From positions 868,001 to 932,000 of the forward strand of contig JARKIF010000012.1 in assembly GCA_029378245.1 (NCBI GenBank): DNA of 64,000 nt, read 5' to 3'. Position numbers and translations under genes: made by a program. This document shows, in pieces, positions 22,459 through 32,543 of the stretch; position 1 is the stretch's first letter; each line of letters opens with the position of its first letter. The notes beneath the pieces were generated by a model. It worked only from the letters and a program-made list of their open reading frames with translations. It was not told the origin of the DNA and searched no databases. Source of the stretch: Roridomyces roridus (lineage: Eukaryota > Basidiomycota > Agaricomycetes > Agaricales > Mycenaceae).

Positions 22459-24570
22459 TAAGGCTGAAACCATATCGTTTCCGTTTGCAGATCTGGGCAA
22501 ATCAAACGGAAACGGTACGTAAACGTTTGTAAACCGTTTAAAACTGTTTTCAAACGGTATCTGGAGTGGCACGTAAAAACCAGCCCACAACAAGGACCTA
22601 CCTATGGGTGTTGAGTCCTCGGGTTAGTGTATGGTCACCATCTGGTTGTTGTTCAAGCCTGGGGGACTGTTCGGGGCTCTTTGATTACATGCCGGACCCT
22701 TGCCGGATGTCACCTGGCATTCAGCCGTGTCAATCAGCGGGATCAGAAATGATCAGACACCTTGCCGAGGATGGTCGGTCGACGGGGTACCCATTTGACA
22801 TCCGAGGAACCGGGAATCACTGACAGCGGAGTCGCCAGTCCACGTCAAAAATACCGCCTGGTAGGAGCCTGTAGGTAACCATTTAAACCGTTTGTTTATC
22901 ATCTGTTTACCGTTTGCACTGACCCACAAATTAAATGGAAATGAAAACGGTTGAAACCGTTTGCAAACGTTGATACGACTGCGTATTTCGCACGCGTGAA
23001 ATCTGGCTAATTAGCTGTTTTGGTGCGCACACCAATGCCTCTGTCAGGTGATATACAATAAGGGATAGGACCGAGCTCCGTGTCGCTATTCGTGTATTAA
23101 TGAGACAAGTACAAGTCGTCAGTACACTACGCTTGGCTATTCGTTCAAGTGGTCGGTTGTAGTGACTCCAATAGGCGGTTCGCGGGGACTACTACTTGTG
23201 GAGATACCATACCCAAGGAGATATACCAAGCCCAGGTGTATTCAGAAATGAGCTAGACTAGCTATAGAGCAAAGACGAAGGTTGCGCGGACGCGCAGTAC
23301 TATCATGACAAGGTTCGCGGAGTACCTCGCGGACCGGTATAAGTCTATATATATGTATACAAACAGAGTGGCTCGCGTAGGCGAGTTGGAGGAAATACTA
23401 CCATTCGTTCCGGTATTGCAGAGACACCCAGAAAAGAGATGACAAGTGGGCGAGTCGAACTCGCGCAGGCACACTAGTATGATCGAGAACTGATCCGAGT
23501 ACGATCATGATCATGAAAAGCGGCGGAGTCGCGGCAGACGATCAGAGCGATGATCGCGTCTGACAGAATATGCCAGGAGTAAGCTCTGGATGACGAAGAT
23601 GGCGGACCGAGGTTATTTATGAACCTGGGTCGAGGGCTGTAGTCATAATGGGAGCTGGCTCAGCAAGAGAGTGTAATGAAACGACGGAATCAAATTACCA
23701 GGCCAATCGGCTCGAATGCCAAGGCGGCATGACCACCGATCAGACGGGCCAAGCAGCAACATAAGCAACAGGACCACGCGAAGCGGTTCGAGGGGATGTA
23801 ATATAGGTGACAGGGCACCTAGGGTTATAGGGAAAGTACGGAAATAGGGATGGCAGGCGCGTAATAGTAGTTATATCATCAGACCAGTAGGGAGTAGTAT
23901 ATAAGGCCTGTAGATCCCGCCCTTGCAGCATTGCATTGTACGCCTTCTTGCCTAGACATTGGGTCGAAGCTTGATCTGTGGTTATAGTGCAGTCTTGTGA
24001 CTTCCGCGGAGATTTGTTGTATCATTTCTCTTAGCTTAGACACAATATCAAAGGCACCCGAGCTCTGGTTCAACTTGGGTCAGCTATAGTAACATACTTA
24101 AGGGGTAGTGGGTTGCCCTCTGTGCTATAGTTCCTCTTCGTGTTGTATCGAAGTTGTATTGGTGTTTGGATATTGTGTGTTTCGGTCAATAAAATATAAA
24201 ACCTTTTAACATCGTAACCCTCGTGTTCGTTGTGAGCAGTCTACAAACCAGTCAAGAGATTCCTCTTAGTTCAAAAGACATTGAACTTGGTGTGAAACCT
24301 CGAGAGCCAACCTACAAGCTTCCGAGAACCAAACCGCGGAGTATCAGTCTTATCTGTATACTTCAGACGACCCCGAACTCAACCGTTAGGTGTCAGCGTG
24401 CTAGTCAAGGAATTGTGTGTGTGTTGTGTGTGTTTTGTGGTTAGTGTGTTGTGGAGTTGTATCGCTTCGCGGTCTACTTCTAGGACATTACCTACTCGAG
24501 CTATCTACTATACACTAGTGCGCGTGACGCTGCGTATCAACGTTTGCAAACGGAAATGATTGCAGCCCTA
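22459..24570. mobile_element. AAACGG-family hAT-like element split by a solo LTR
   Basis: Perfect 8-bp target duplications CCCATGGA (22451-22458 and 24571-24578) flank termini TAAGGCTGAAACC and the complement of TAGGGCTGCAATC. Many CCGTTT/AAACGG hexamers fill both ends. Removing the internal LTR and its 4-bp duplication leaves about 539 bp, close to the 536-bp relative at 55481-56016. TIR plus 8-bp duplication indicates a non-autonomous hAT-superfamily element. No transposase is encoded. Confidence 0.85.
22971..24539 (+). mobile_element. Solo LTR, 1569 bp
   Basis: The unit begins TGATACGACTGCG and ends GCTGCGTATCA, the TG...CA form with short inverted ends (TGATACG/CGTATCA). ACGT borders it on both sides (22967-22970, 24540-24543), and the interrupted element rejoins across it. 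Inside, GTATATAAGG at about 23897 looks like the U3 TATA box and CAATAAAATATAAAA at about 24187 like a polyadenylation signal, giving a U3-R-U5 order on the plus strand. No gag-pol and no second LTR are present, so recombination left a solo LTR. The parent family (Gypsy or Copia) cannot be decided. Confidence 0.8.
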
Positions 24571-24578
24571 CCCATGGA

Positions 24579-26165
24579 GTGTCAGTTGCATTATCCGTTC
24601 TTTAAGATTATGGCTCCTTTTTGTTTGTACAACTGTCAGTTCACTTGCTTCTATCCCCAAATGTGCTTTCTCTTTATGCTCATCTGGCTCTCGGAAGGGC
24701 GTGTCTACAGCTTTCTTACAGCTTTGGAGTTGCTTCTTTTCATTCCCATCGACTGTTGTCACCAAGCCCACAGCCTTCCACAGCTTTCTTGGCAGATCGC
24801 AGCTTATCACACGGAACAGCAGTGGAGCGACCATTGACGGCAAGATGACGCGTCACCGGCATGGCATGCATATATAGAGAACCCCTGGCTGTCGGCTTGC
24901 TCACCCCCGCTTCCCTGAGCCCTCCTCCTACTGAATCTTTGCTATTTAATATTTATTCTTCGTCATTGGGGCTCAAAATCCGGATTATTCATCAATTGTG
25001 CCGCACTCTGGGATATCTTGGGATACTCTTCAAGCGTTGTCTCAAGCTCCTCAAGCCGCCTCCTTCCTTTTCATCCCGCCACCGCATCCCCACTTTCTGA
25101 CTGTCACTGAGCTGCGTCCCTCGGTAATCACACCGGCCTGGCTCAAGTGGAACATTGACCCCGGTCACCAAATACTGCTTTCGGCGTCGCATCCCCAACG
25201 GCCCCTCCGCGCATGATTGGCGGCGTGCTCATTTTGCTTCAACCTGCCTCCCACGCCGCCCTGGCGGAGTTTGTTCGTGAATTGTGATATCAACCGCTCA
25301 GTTTCGCATTTCTGCAACACTCGACGTGTCGGCAGACTCGATGGGACACGGGGAACACGGGGTACGATGGTGCGTGGCTCTCTCACCGCTTTGACTCTAG
25401 ACTGACCCGGCTCGAGTGGACGTGTCGCTTTCAAACCTCAGGGCGTCGTGCGCCACGCCACACGCTCTGACTCGAGATGGTCACTTAGCCTCTTTGACCC
25501 CGGACCTGGTCTCCGGTGTACTCACCAACTGGCCATCTCCTCTCAAGCCACGCGTCGTAATTTACCTCATCGACCTCGAAGCCGCGAGCTTCGTTGCCTC
25601 TCCCCGACGCCTGTTGTCGCTTCAGCAACGTACTACCACGAATCGCACGGTGTGTTCCCCCTTGGACCTCCTACTACATACAACTCCTGGGTTGCTCTGA
25701 TTCCCACTCTCGACAACTGACCGTTCACCAAACGACTCCCATCGTGGTGCCCGAGAACCACGGCACAGTCCGAGTGCGACAGGATATGCAAGGTAACGCG
25801 CAGAGCGCCACTGCGTGCGGGATCCACGCGGTGGGTCAAACGTGGATGTACGTTCATGTGTTTTGCTCAGTTGCATTTTCCCTTTCTGAAAACTTTGCAA
25901 CAGGAGAAGAATTTGAGCGTAGATGTTCAATCCGGGGAAGGGTGGAATCTGGATGTCCCATGTAGTTATACGTGGCTTTGAATTGGCTGTTGTTGATGTT
26001 CTTGGCCAAAATGTCTATTCCTTCTCATCCAAAGCGGAAATTGAAGTGCTGGCCGCTCAAAAGTCGTGTGGAGTTTAGAGCAAATCCCGGTGTTAATGGA
26101 ATGCTGCCGGAGCGAAGCGAAGGCACGTCTTGTAGACCCTAAATAAACTCATCAGACCGCAGTTC
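24579..26165. other. Intergenic, no recognised gene
   Basis: Overlapping frames at 24860-25965 are Ser/Pro/Leu-rich and have no recognisable domain or splice pattern. Nothing further is supported. Confidence 0.4.
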
Positions 26166-26255
26166 AGTAGCGCAGCACTGAGCGAACATTTTAAAAGGCG
26201 CAGTGCTGCGGTGGCTACACTTGGCTACAGTCATTTCATTCCCCCACAACCAGAC

Positions 26256-26789
26256 ATGGCCCATGAAAACCTCGCAGATGTCACCGAGACCGTCGTTCGC
26301 ACCTTGACGGTCACCGCGACCCCCGAGATCCCCACCCACACCCTCGGTCGTCCCTGGACGACCGCGGCGCCTTTGATCCACACCAACCGCCAGCCCTACT
26401 ACACCGAGGTCCTCGTGCAGTACCCTCTCCAGCCGCGGCCGCAGGTCTGGCGGCCCTGCCCCGACATGCGCGGCCGCACCGTCGGGTCGTTCTTCGGCGG
26501 GCTGGGTGTCGGCCTTCTCATCTGCGCCGTCATCGCGCTTGTGTTGGGCCGCAAGATTCATAGGCTCAGGAAGATTTTGAGGAGGGCAGAGAGCGGGTTA
26601 TATGCTATCCCTGTCGATGTGGAGGCCAAGGCCAATGAAGAGCCAATGCTTTCTGCCACGGCGCAGATCGAGAATGAGCCGCTCCTGGCTGACGGCCGTA
26701 CCCTGGTTGATGTGGAGGAGGCGCCGGTGAGTGGTGCTAGGCTTCTCTGGCTGTCTATGATGTTCACCGATAAACCTTAGGGCAAATGA
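26256..26789 (+). CDS. Small single-pass membrane protein, unknown function
   Basis: Two exons (26256-26726 and 26781-26789) encode 159 residues. The 54-bp intron (26727-26780, GTGAGT to CTTAG) removes an otherwise spurious 18-residue tail so the protein ends EEAPGK. The start at MAHENLADV is preferred over an in-frame Met 15 codons upstream because the truncated copy at 7012 begins at the same point. A Thr/Pro-rich N-terminal half precedes a hydrophobic segment (VGSFFGGLGVGLLICAVIALV, about residues 76-96) followed by basic RKIHRLRKILRR. This suggests a type I-like orientation with a cytoplasmic tail. I recognise no family. Confidence 0.65.
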
Positions 26790-27323
26790 TACAGGTGCGC
26801 TAGAGTTGTGTTTTCCTACAGCAGCTCGCTTACAAGAGGACATTTTTTTATTGTGTTGAATCCGTCCACCAGTCTCGTACAAAGGAAATTAAATGCATTC
26901 ACATTGTTTTGTTGTCCACGGTTCACTGTATGAATTTCTTCCCTTGCCAGTATTCCATCCAACGGCGTGCGTCAGTGACGTTGAGCGGCTCGAGAAGTCT
27001 CATCCAATCACTCAACTCTTCCGCTTTCGTGGTCGAAAATTCTACATCAGCTTCTCTGGCTTGTGCCGCGGCGAGGAAATCAAGCAGCTTAATGCTGGGC
27101 TTTAAAAGTCGTGTCAGTCAGGAGGTTTTGGATTAATGCAAGTCAACTCACAATGTTCTCCAAATCCTCCGCAGTGGCATTCGGTGCCCGATCACGGACA
27201 TCCTGCACCCACTCAGCGAAAGGTTTGAGTGGCAGCTCCACAGAATCCGCCATGCTACGCATGAGGAGGTCCCAAGCAACTGGACGTGGGTGAACCAAGT
27301 TGATTGCGAAGGGGGGGGTTGTC

Positions 27324-27622
27324 TGTCAAGATCTGTAATAGCGCGAATAGCGCGTACCTCAGTTCACCCGCAATGTGGGATAAAAGACTGATATATTAAT
27401 CACCTGTAATAGCGCGAATAGCGCGTACTACGATACAAGTAAGTAAATAAAATATATAAAGTGAAAGGCTGTGCTCACCCTCAGTTCACCCGCAATGTGG
27501 GATAAAAGACTGAGGGTGAGATGCGAGCATGAGCAGTATATATACGTAGAGTGTGGTATGAATCTAAGAAGAGATGGGAACTGTCAACGGAGGCCCGGGC
27601 GGAAGATCATCATTTCTTGACA
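27324..27622 (-). repeat. Copia 3' LTR
   Basis: This 299-bp LTR holds internal repeats: TGTAATAGCGCGAATAGCGCGTAC twice in two halves (about 27334 and 27405), and CAGTTCACCCGCAATGTGGG twice (about 27359 and 27482). The gag-pol stop codon (27610-27612) lies 10 bp inside it, so the last four codons, stop included, overlap the LTR. Confidence 0.95.
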
Positions 27623-30600
27623 CCCCCACTCGACCCAGGCCGTAGTCCCATAGCAAGACAGAACTTCATGTGTTTCTCATGTGGTAGAGCTTTTGTGAAT
27701 ATATCTGCCACCATCTCGTCTGTTGGATACCATAAGACTACACACTCTCCTTGTCGGACCAGGTCATCTCGCACATAATGATATTTGCGCTGAATATGCT
27801 GAGTCCGTGCTCGGAACTGTGGTTCATTGCAGAGTATGATAGCAGCTCGGTTGTCACAGCGTAACTCTGTTGCATCTTTCTGTGGTTGACCAAGCTCTTC
27901 AAAGAATGAACGAAGCCACGCTAGATGTTGTCCAGCATTCGCTAGCCCAATGTATTCACTCTCAGTAGAGGAGAGAGCCACCATAGACTGGCGGCGGCTT
28001 GACCATCCAATTGCTCCGCTGTTTGAGATGAAAACATATCCTGAAGTTGATTTCGAGGTATCTTTATCTCCATTCCAGTCTGCATCACTGTACCCATAGA
28101 AAGTCATATCCATGCCCATGTCAGCACCATTGTAATGCAAGGCCCAGTCACGAGTGCCCTTCAAATATCGAAGCAGTCGCTTGGCTGCAGCCCAGTGATT
28201 TTTCTTGGGATTTGCACTGTAACGACCAAGTACTCCAACAGCATGTGCAATATCTGGTCTTGTCCCTCGCATGGCATACATTGTAGATCCAACAACACCG
28301 GAATATTGGACTTCTGGTCCACCAGTTGCAAGTTGCATAGCTGGTATGACCTGGTCATCTTCTGGGTCTTCGGTGGTAAGATGGGATCCAACTGCCATGG
28401 GAGTAAAGACTGGTTTGCAATCAGACATGCCGTAGCGGGAAAGGACCTTGTCAATGTATTGACGCTGGCTAAGGGATATGGTTCGTTTTTTTCGGTCACG
28501 GATGATCTCAATTCCTAGAAGGTATTTTGCAGGACCAAGATCTCGCATCTTGAAGCTGGAAGCAAGCATTTCTTTGATTTGCTTGGAGAACTGTGGAGAT
28601 GTAGTTGCGAGTAATAAATCGTCAACATAGACAACCAGGAAGCATGTCTGTTTTCCCTGTTTGTAGACATAGAGGCATGACTCTGAGTTGAGACGATGGA
28701 AGCCCAACTTCATGAGCTTTGCATCAAGTGTCCTGTTCCAAGTTCTCCCAGCTTGCCTTAAGCCATAGAGGGACCGTTTCAAACGCCAACAATGACCTTC
28801 TGGAATTTCAACACAATTCGGAGGTAGCATGAAGATTTCCTCTTTGAGTTCACCATTGAGATATGCAGTGGAGACATCCATTTGTTCAAGTTCAAGATTG
28901 TACTTGGCAGCAAGAGCACAGATGATTCGGATTGACTCAAGGTTGGCAGTTGGAGAGAAAACTTCCTTGTAGTCAATTCCTTCTCTTTGTGTATCACCTC
29001 TAGCAACAATACGAACTTTGTAGCGTGGTTGCGAGTAGCTGCCAGTTTCATCTGGTTTGACTTTTAGAACAACTTTGGATCTGATTGGTTTGACCCCTTC
29101 AGGAATGGGTACAACTTCATAGACATCATTTGCGTCGAAGGCTGCTAACTCCTCCCTGAGTCCATCCATCCACTGTTCAGCATTTGGGCCATTCATTGCC
29201 TCTTGCCAGGTGCTTGGATCAAGATCAGACTGGGTAGCATATGCTTCAGCGATTACATCTTCCCAACTGGCCAGTAGAATAGCTTCTTCAGTGGTTTGAG
29301 GATCTTCATCTGAGGGAGTTTGGCTTTCTGCATCTGAGAGTGCATCTTGCCTGGCTTTACGATCAGCTATTTCAGCTTGTCTTTGAGCCTTGCTTTGGCT
29401 TTGCTGAGCCGTTGCAGTCTTTTGATAAGCTGCATTTGGGTGTTCAGCAGGAGTATGAGTGCGTGTTGAACGGCGCGTTGGCTCAGTTCGAGCACCTCCA
29501 ACCCTGCGTAGTGGTGGTACATTATGGTCTGACGGATGGGATATTTCTGGTGCTGCGGATATAGGAATTTGATCCCCCACTGAATCTGGTATGCCTGTGG
29601 GTGTTGAATTGCCCCCCACTGAACCTGGAATGCCTGCAGAAATCTGGGTTGTTCCTGTAGTCTGAGGAACCACATCATCGTCATCTTCATCATAGTAAGG
29701 ACGGACACTGTTACGGATGTTTTGGGAAACCTGTTCAAAATCCTTTCGAGATGTAACTTGGGATTCGACCTGAGGAATTTCCCGAGGCACATAGGGAGTC
29801 TCATCAAACTTTACATGCTTGGAGTGAATGATGGTCCCATACTTTCCGTTAGAGTCAATTGGAAGCAAGTCATAGGATTTGCTATGCTCTCGGTATCCAA
29901 TGAAGATGCAGTATTTTGCTTTGTCCCCAAATTTCTGTTTCCGGCATTTTTCCTCTGGAATCCAGGGGTAGGCTTTGCACCCAAAAACATGCAAGTGGCG
30001 AATATCTGCTGGGCGATCAAATAGGATTTCATATGGTATGCGGTAACCTCTCGCTGAAGTTGGTGTTCTATTTAGAGTATAGATAGCTGCCTTCAGAGCA
30101 TATGTCCAGAATCGGCGAGGTAGGTGAGAGTCAATCAGCATGGTAGTTGCACGGGTCACCATGGTGTAGTTTAACCGCTCAGCGAGACCATCCTGCTCAG
30201 GTGTATATGGAGCAGTTGTCTCATGAATGATTCCTTGCTTCTTGAATTCAATCTCCATTTCTCCAGAGGTATATTCACCACCACCATCGGTGCGAAAAAA
30301 TCTGGTCCAACCTGAGCAAAACTCCCAGTGTCCAATGTGAGTATGGAACAACTTCTCAAGATCTTTTCGAAGTTCCTTGAGTAGCCGGTAGACATCAGAT
30401 TTCTTCTTTGCAAACAGGACCCATACAAAATGAGACCAATGGTCAGTCACTGTTATCCAATATTTTGCACCACCAGGACCTTCCGGTGTCACTGGACCAC
30501 CAACATCTGAAGATACAATGTCAAGAGGTCCACGAGGTTGGGATTTACTATCTGTGAAAGGCAATTTCTTCATTTTTCCAACTGCACAAGGTTCACAGAA

Positions 30601-32121
30601 TTTGGGTGATCCTGTTAGCGATGTTATATTGCCCAGTTGACCCTTTCTGTACATCCTCTGTAGGTACTGGAAATTGGTGTGTCCAGTAATGCGATGCAAA
30701 TGGTTGATGTCCATGGCAAATAGTGCTTTGGGGTCTGAGCTCAGAGGTACTGCCGAGATGTGGTAGAGGCCGTGTTGATATTTAGCCTCAATCATCCGTC
30801 TGCGATTGGTGTCACGAACTACGCACTGATCACCTTCAAAAATGCACTTGTAGCCTTTTCTGGCAATACGTGGGACTGAGACAAGAGTTAAACCAAAGGT
30901 TGGAATATGCAAAGCTTTCAACGAAACATCAGTGGTTCCATCTTTGGTTTTGCAAGATAATCTGATGATTCCAGTGCCAATGGCGTCACAGAATGAGTTG
31001 TCTCCCAAGCGTACGTGCCGTGGTGGATCCAAGACCTTGTAAGTGCCAGTTTCAAACCAATCAAGGTGAGGTGTCATAGTGGTGGATGCACCAGAGTCCA
31101 TGATTATCACATATTTAGCTTTCTCAGAGTCCCACGAGATATAAGCGGACATAGCAGCATAGGATTTGGAAGAAACAGAATATTCTACAGCTAAATCAGC
31201 ATGATCCTCCTCTTCAGAGTCGGAGTCCAATGCAGCTGGGTTTGCAGTATTTTTGCGACCTTTGCGACCTTTGGCAGATGGAGCTTGGTTCTGCTTGGCA
31301 TTCTGTACCATCTGTATCATACTCCGGCATTCCTCCGTGGTATGTGTAGCGTTCTGTTTATGGAGAAGACAGAATTTATTACGCTCACGGCCCACTTTGT
31401 CCTTGCCAGACTTGGAGGCAGCTGAAGCCAGAGCAGCTTCATCCCCAGATTCACCAGGTGTGGGATTAGCTCCAATGGCTATAAGCCGGGAGCGGACTTT
31501 GTCCCAAGTGATTCCTGTACCCAGAGAGGACACAATGTTTCCTCTGATGCCAGCCCAGTAGATATTATCAGGGAATGTGTTGAGCAACACAAGTGGCTGA
31601 AGATCCTGGGATAGGGGATATTTGAGTCTGAGGAGCCGGTCAAGGTGGCCTTTGACAATCCGGATATGATCCTCAATCTGTTTCTTCTCTGGGGTCTTGT
31701 CCTGTTCAACTACAAATTTTGTGCCAAACAGCTGGGCAAGAACGGACATGGCCATTTCGGCAGGATTGTCCTCCTCAAAACGTGTGCGGAGTTTGACCCA
31801 GAGGAGACCAGCAGAGGATTCCTCCATATATTCGAGCTGCAGTTCTGGTGCCAGGTATTTGTTGATAATGCCAACTGCCCTGCTGTTGCGTTCCTCTGGA
31901 GCATCGCGCAAAGGACCTATATGGGGAGGAACTATAGTCCCAGGAGTCCCAGGAGTAGGAGTGGAGGCTGCAACAGAAACCAAAGCATCTGCGGCAGAGG
32001 GAGCAGTGATGACTTTCTCTAGGATAGTGAAAACACCTTCCCGGCGCAGTTCATTTTGAACAGCCAGTCGGAAGGGCATCCAGTCAGAAGCCGAAGACAG
32101 TTGGAGAGTTTCAGAAGACAT
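27610..32121 (-). CDS. Copia Gag-Pol polyprotein, intact
   Basis: One uninterrupted frame encodes 1503 residues. Order: Gag (1-240); a CLLH...H...C knuckle variant (251-265); aspartic protease with DSGAS (342-346); pre-integrase HHCC zinc region near HRITGHTNFQYL; integrase core with SSDVGGP, FRTDGGGEYTSGEM and an Asp-Glu pair; reverse transcriptase with MDVSTAYLNGEL and YVDDLLLA; RNase H with YSDADWNGDK, SSTESEYIGL and LRCDNRAAI. Protease-integrase-RT-RNase H is the copia order. No frameshift separates gag from pol, so Gag excess would need another mechanism. All key residues are present, so it may be active. Confidence 0.97.
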   Translation of the reverse strand: MSSETLQLSSASDWMPFRLAVQNELRREGVFTILEKVITAPSAADALVSVAASTPTPGTPGTIVPPHIGPLRDAPEERNSRAVGIINKYLAPELQLEYMEESSAGLLWVKLRTRFEEDNPAEMAMSVLAQLFGTKFVVEQDKTPEKKQIEDHIRIVKGHLDRLLRLKYPLSQDLQPLVLLNTFPDNIYWAGIRGNIVSSLGTGITWDKVRSRLIAIGANPTPGESGDEAALASAASKSGKDKVGRERNKFCLLHKQNATHTTEECRSMIQMVQNAKQNQAPSAKGRKGRKNTANPAALDSDSEEEDHADLAVEYSVSSKSYAAMSAYISWDSEKAKYVIIMDSGASTTMTPHLDWFETGTYKVLDPPRHVRLGDNSFCDAIGTGIIRLSCKTKDGTTDVSLKALHIPTFGLTLVSVPRIARKGYKCIFEGDQCVVRDTNRRRMIEAKYQHGLYHISAVPLSSDPKALFAMDINHLHRITGHTNFQYLQRMYRKGQLGNITSLTGSPKFCEPCAVGKMKKLPFTDSKSQPRGPLDIVSSDVGGPVTPEGPGGAKYWITVTDHWSHFVWVLFAKKKSDVYRLLKELRKDLEKLFHTHIGHWEFCSGWTRFFRTDGGGEYTSGEMEIEFKKQGIIHETTAPYTPEQDGLAERLNYTMVTRATTMLIDSHLPRRFWTYALKAAIYTLNRTPTSARGYRIPYEILFDRPADIRHLHVFGCKAYPWIPEEKCRKQKFGDKAKYCIFIGYREHSKSYDLLPIDSNGKYGTIIHSKHVKFDETPYVPREIPQVESQVTSRKDFEQVSQNIRNSVRPYYDEDDDDVVPQTTGTTQISAGIPGSVGGNSTPTGIPDSVGDQIPISAAPEISHPSDHNVPPLRRVGGARTEPTRRSTRTHTPAEHPNAAYQKTATAQQSQSKAQRQAEIADRKARQDALSDAESQTPSDEDPQTTEEAILLASWEDVIAEAYATQSDLDPSTWQEAMNGPNAEQWMDGLREELAAFDANDVYEVVPIPEGVKPIRSKVVLKVKPDETGSYSQPRYKVRIVARGDTQREGIDYKEVFSPTANLESIRIICALAAKYNLELEQMDVSTAYLNGELKEEIFMLPPNCVEIPEGHCWRLKRSLYGLRQAGRTWNRTLDAKLMKLGFHRLNSESCLYVYKQGKQTCFLVVYVDDLLLATTSPQFSKQIKEMLASSFKMRDLGPAKYLLGIEIIRDRKKRTISLSQRQYIDKVLSRYGMSDCKPVFTPMAVGSHLTTEDPEDDQVIPAMQLATGGPEVQYSGVVGSTMYAMRGTRPDIAHAVGVLGRYSANPKKNHWAAAKRLLRYLKGTRDWALHYNGADMGMDMTFYGYSDADWNGDKDTSKSTSGYVFISNSGAIGWSSRRQSMVALSSTESEYIGLANAGQHLAWLRSFFEELGQPQKDATELRCDNRAAIILCNEPQFRARTQHIQRKYHYVRDDLVRQGECVVLWYPTDEMVADIFTKALPHEKHMKFCLAMGLRPGSSGGVKK

Positions 32122-32244
32122 GATAGTGATCTGTATCTGTCAATGGCCGTGGGTTGATTGATTGTTGCACGAGGCGATACTCGTAGGAGTGAGTCTTCTT
32201 GCAGGGAGTCTGTTTAGAGCACTAGCGCTCCGGGGCCCATAACC

Positions 32245-32543
32245 TGTCAAGATCTGTAATAGCGCGAATAGCGCGTACCTCAGTTCACCCGCAATGTGGG
32301 ATAAAAGACTGATATATTAATCACCTGTAATAGTGCGAATAGCGCGTACTACGATACAAGTAAGTAAATAAAATATATAAAGTGAAAGGCTGTGCTCACC
32401 CTCAGTTCACCCGCAATGTGGGATAAAAGACTGAGGGTGAGATGCGAGCATGAGCAGTATATATACGTAGAGTGTGGTATGAATCTAAGAAGAGATGGGA
32501 ACTGTCAACGGAGGCCCGGGCGGAAGATCATCATTTCTTGACA
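32245..32543 (-). repeat. Copia 5' LTR
   Basis: It matches the 3' LTR over 299 bp with one visible difference (T at about 32333 against C in the other copy). It would supply the element's promoter; minus-strand TATATATA lies near 32458-32466. Confidence 0.95.

Larger units (their letters stand above)
27324..32543 (-). mobile_element. Full-length Ty1/copia LTR retrotransposon
   Basis: This is a 5220-bp element with 299-bp LTRs (3' LTR 27324-27622, 5' LTR 32245-32543) differing at one position that I could find. Ends are TGTCAAGA/TCTTGACA. The exact 5-bp target duplication TTGTC lies at 27319-27323 and 32544-32548. Next to the 5' LTR, minus-strand GGTTATGGGCCCCGG is a candidate primer-binding site, and GAGTGGGGG just before the 3' LTR is the polypurine tract. 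One intact gag-pol frame fills the interior. It sits in an exon of the adenylate-forming reductase gene. Confidence 0.97.

Noticed and set aside
23440..23480. tRNA-like GAGTTCGACTC word
   Set aside because: It is a short palindrome inside the solo LTR with no A-box or acceptor stem.
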